Of a stretch of 54,434 bases of DNA, positions 54,323-54,434 are shown one piece after another (position 1 is the stretch's first letter; each line of letters begins with the position of its first letter). The notes beneath the pieces were generated by a model, which was not told the origin of the DNA, ran no database searches, and saw only the letters and a program-made list of their open reading frames with translations. Both the position numbers and the translations under genes were made by a program. This DNA comes from Fibrobacterota bacterium (GTDB lineage Bacteria; Fibrobacterota; Fibrobacteria; UBA11236), in NCBI GenBank assembly GCA_028287465.1, contig JAQBPO010000048.1:1-54434 (forward strand). The letters are read 5' to 3'.

Positions 54323-54434
54323 CTAGGGGATGGCTCCTACGGCCCTCCCCACCGCATCCCGCACTTTTCCGCGGAATTCCTCGGCCCAGGAACCGCCGGT
54401 CCGGGACCGGCCCGGCCCGTCCTTCCCATGATAG
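54323..54434 (-). CDS. Probable C-terminal end of a gene cut by the window edge
   Basis: On the minus strand an open frame enters from the right edge, encoding GGSWAEEFRGKVRDAVGR then AVGAIP before a TAG at 54323. The composition (helical, charged) is protein-like, but it is short and could be chance in GC-rich sequence. Family unknown. Confidence 0.35.
   Translation of the reverse strand, partial: YHGKDGPGRSRTGGSWAEEFRGKVRDAVGRAVGAIP

Overview
This is a GC-rich, densely coded bacterial chromosome segment with about 45 genes. I saw no rRNA, tRNA, CRISPR array, insertion sequence or prophage module. The best-supported placement is a Gram-negative member of the Fibrobacteres-Chlorobi-Bacteroidetes group, probably Fibrobacterota (inference). 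Evidence: three secreted proteins carry C-terminal beta-sandwich tails like type IX secretion sorting domains (140-1603, 5464-7170, 47822-49006); a lipoprotein starts with the CxxxxxPPGGPxDxxxP pattern typical of FCB SbsA/Ig-like lipoproteins (35511); there are an LptE-like lipoprotein and beta-barrel proteins ending in Phe; and metabolism includes a class I fumarase and a Bacteroidetes-like PEP carboxylase.

Layout. 0.1-9 kb: a secreted zinc metallopeptidase, a folC/accD pair, an HNH endonuclease, a small membrane protein, a secreted PQQ-type sugar dehydrogenase and a GT-C-like membrane protein. 8.7-13.4 kb: an ABC exporter (FtsX-type permease plus ATPase) and an MFS transporter that has its own terminator. 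13.7-15.9 kb: an SGNH esterase, a Cys/His-rich exported protein and UppP. 15.9-19.3 kb: a three-gene translationally coupled siderophore/cobalamin-type ABC importer. 19.5-22 kb: an HD-GYP protein, a single-domain response regulator and a DUF2914 membrane protein. 22.1-28.5 kb: an unknown protein, PEP carboxylase, class I fumarase and a reversed CheB-like/receiver protein, mostly overlapping by 1-4 bases. 28.6-33.9 kb: a double zinc-finger-like protein, an S41 protease, an M20 amidohydrolase, an M23 peptidase and two small proteins.

34-45 kb: a long plus-strand run of signal peptidase I, an Ig-like lipoprotein, a DUF2007-like protein, a Ser/Thr kinase, an exonuclease/DinG-like protein, a membrane protein, an LptE-like protein and DapF. 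45-47.5 kb: a SPOR lipoprotein, a STAS protein, a TPR protein and a thioesterase; the last two converge on a duplicated 39-bp palindromic repeat that supplies both stop codons. 47.8-53.3 kb: a secreted 3-keto-disaccharide hydrolase-like (DUF1080) protein followed by three tandem paralogous outer-membrane proteins, apparently one transcription unit for an envelope function. The end holds two small genes and the probable tail of one gene cut by the window edge.

The most unusual items are the tandem outer-membrane triplet behind the DUF1080 gene, the reversed CheB-like/receiver protein coupled to fumarase, the DinG-like protein with Arg in place of the Walker A Lys and no iron-sulfur cysteines, and the duplicated palindrome carrying both stop codons.
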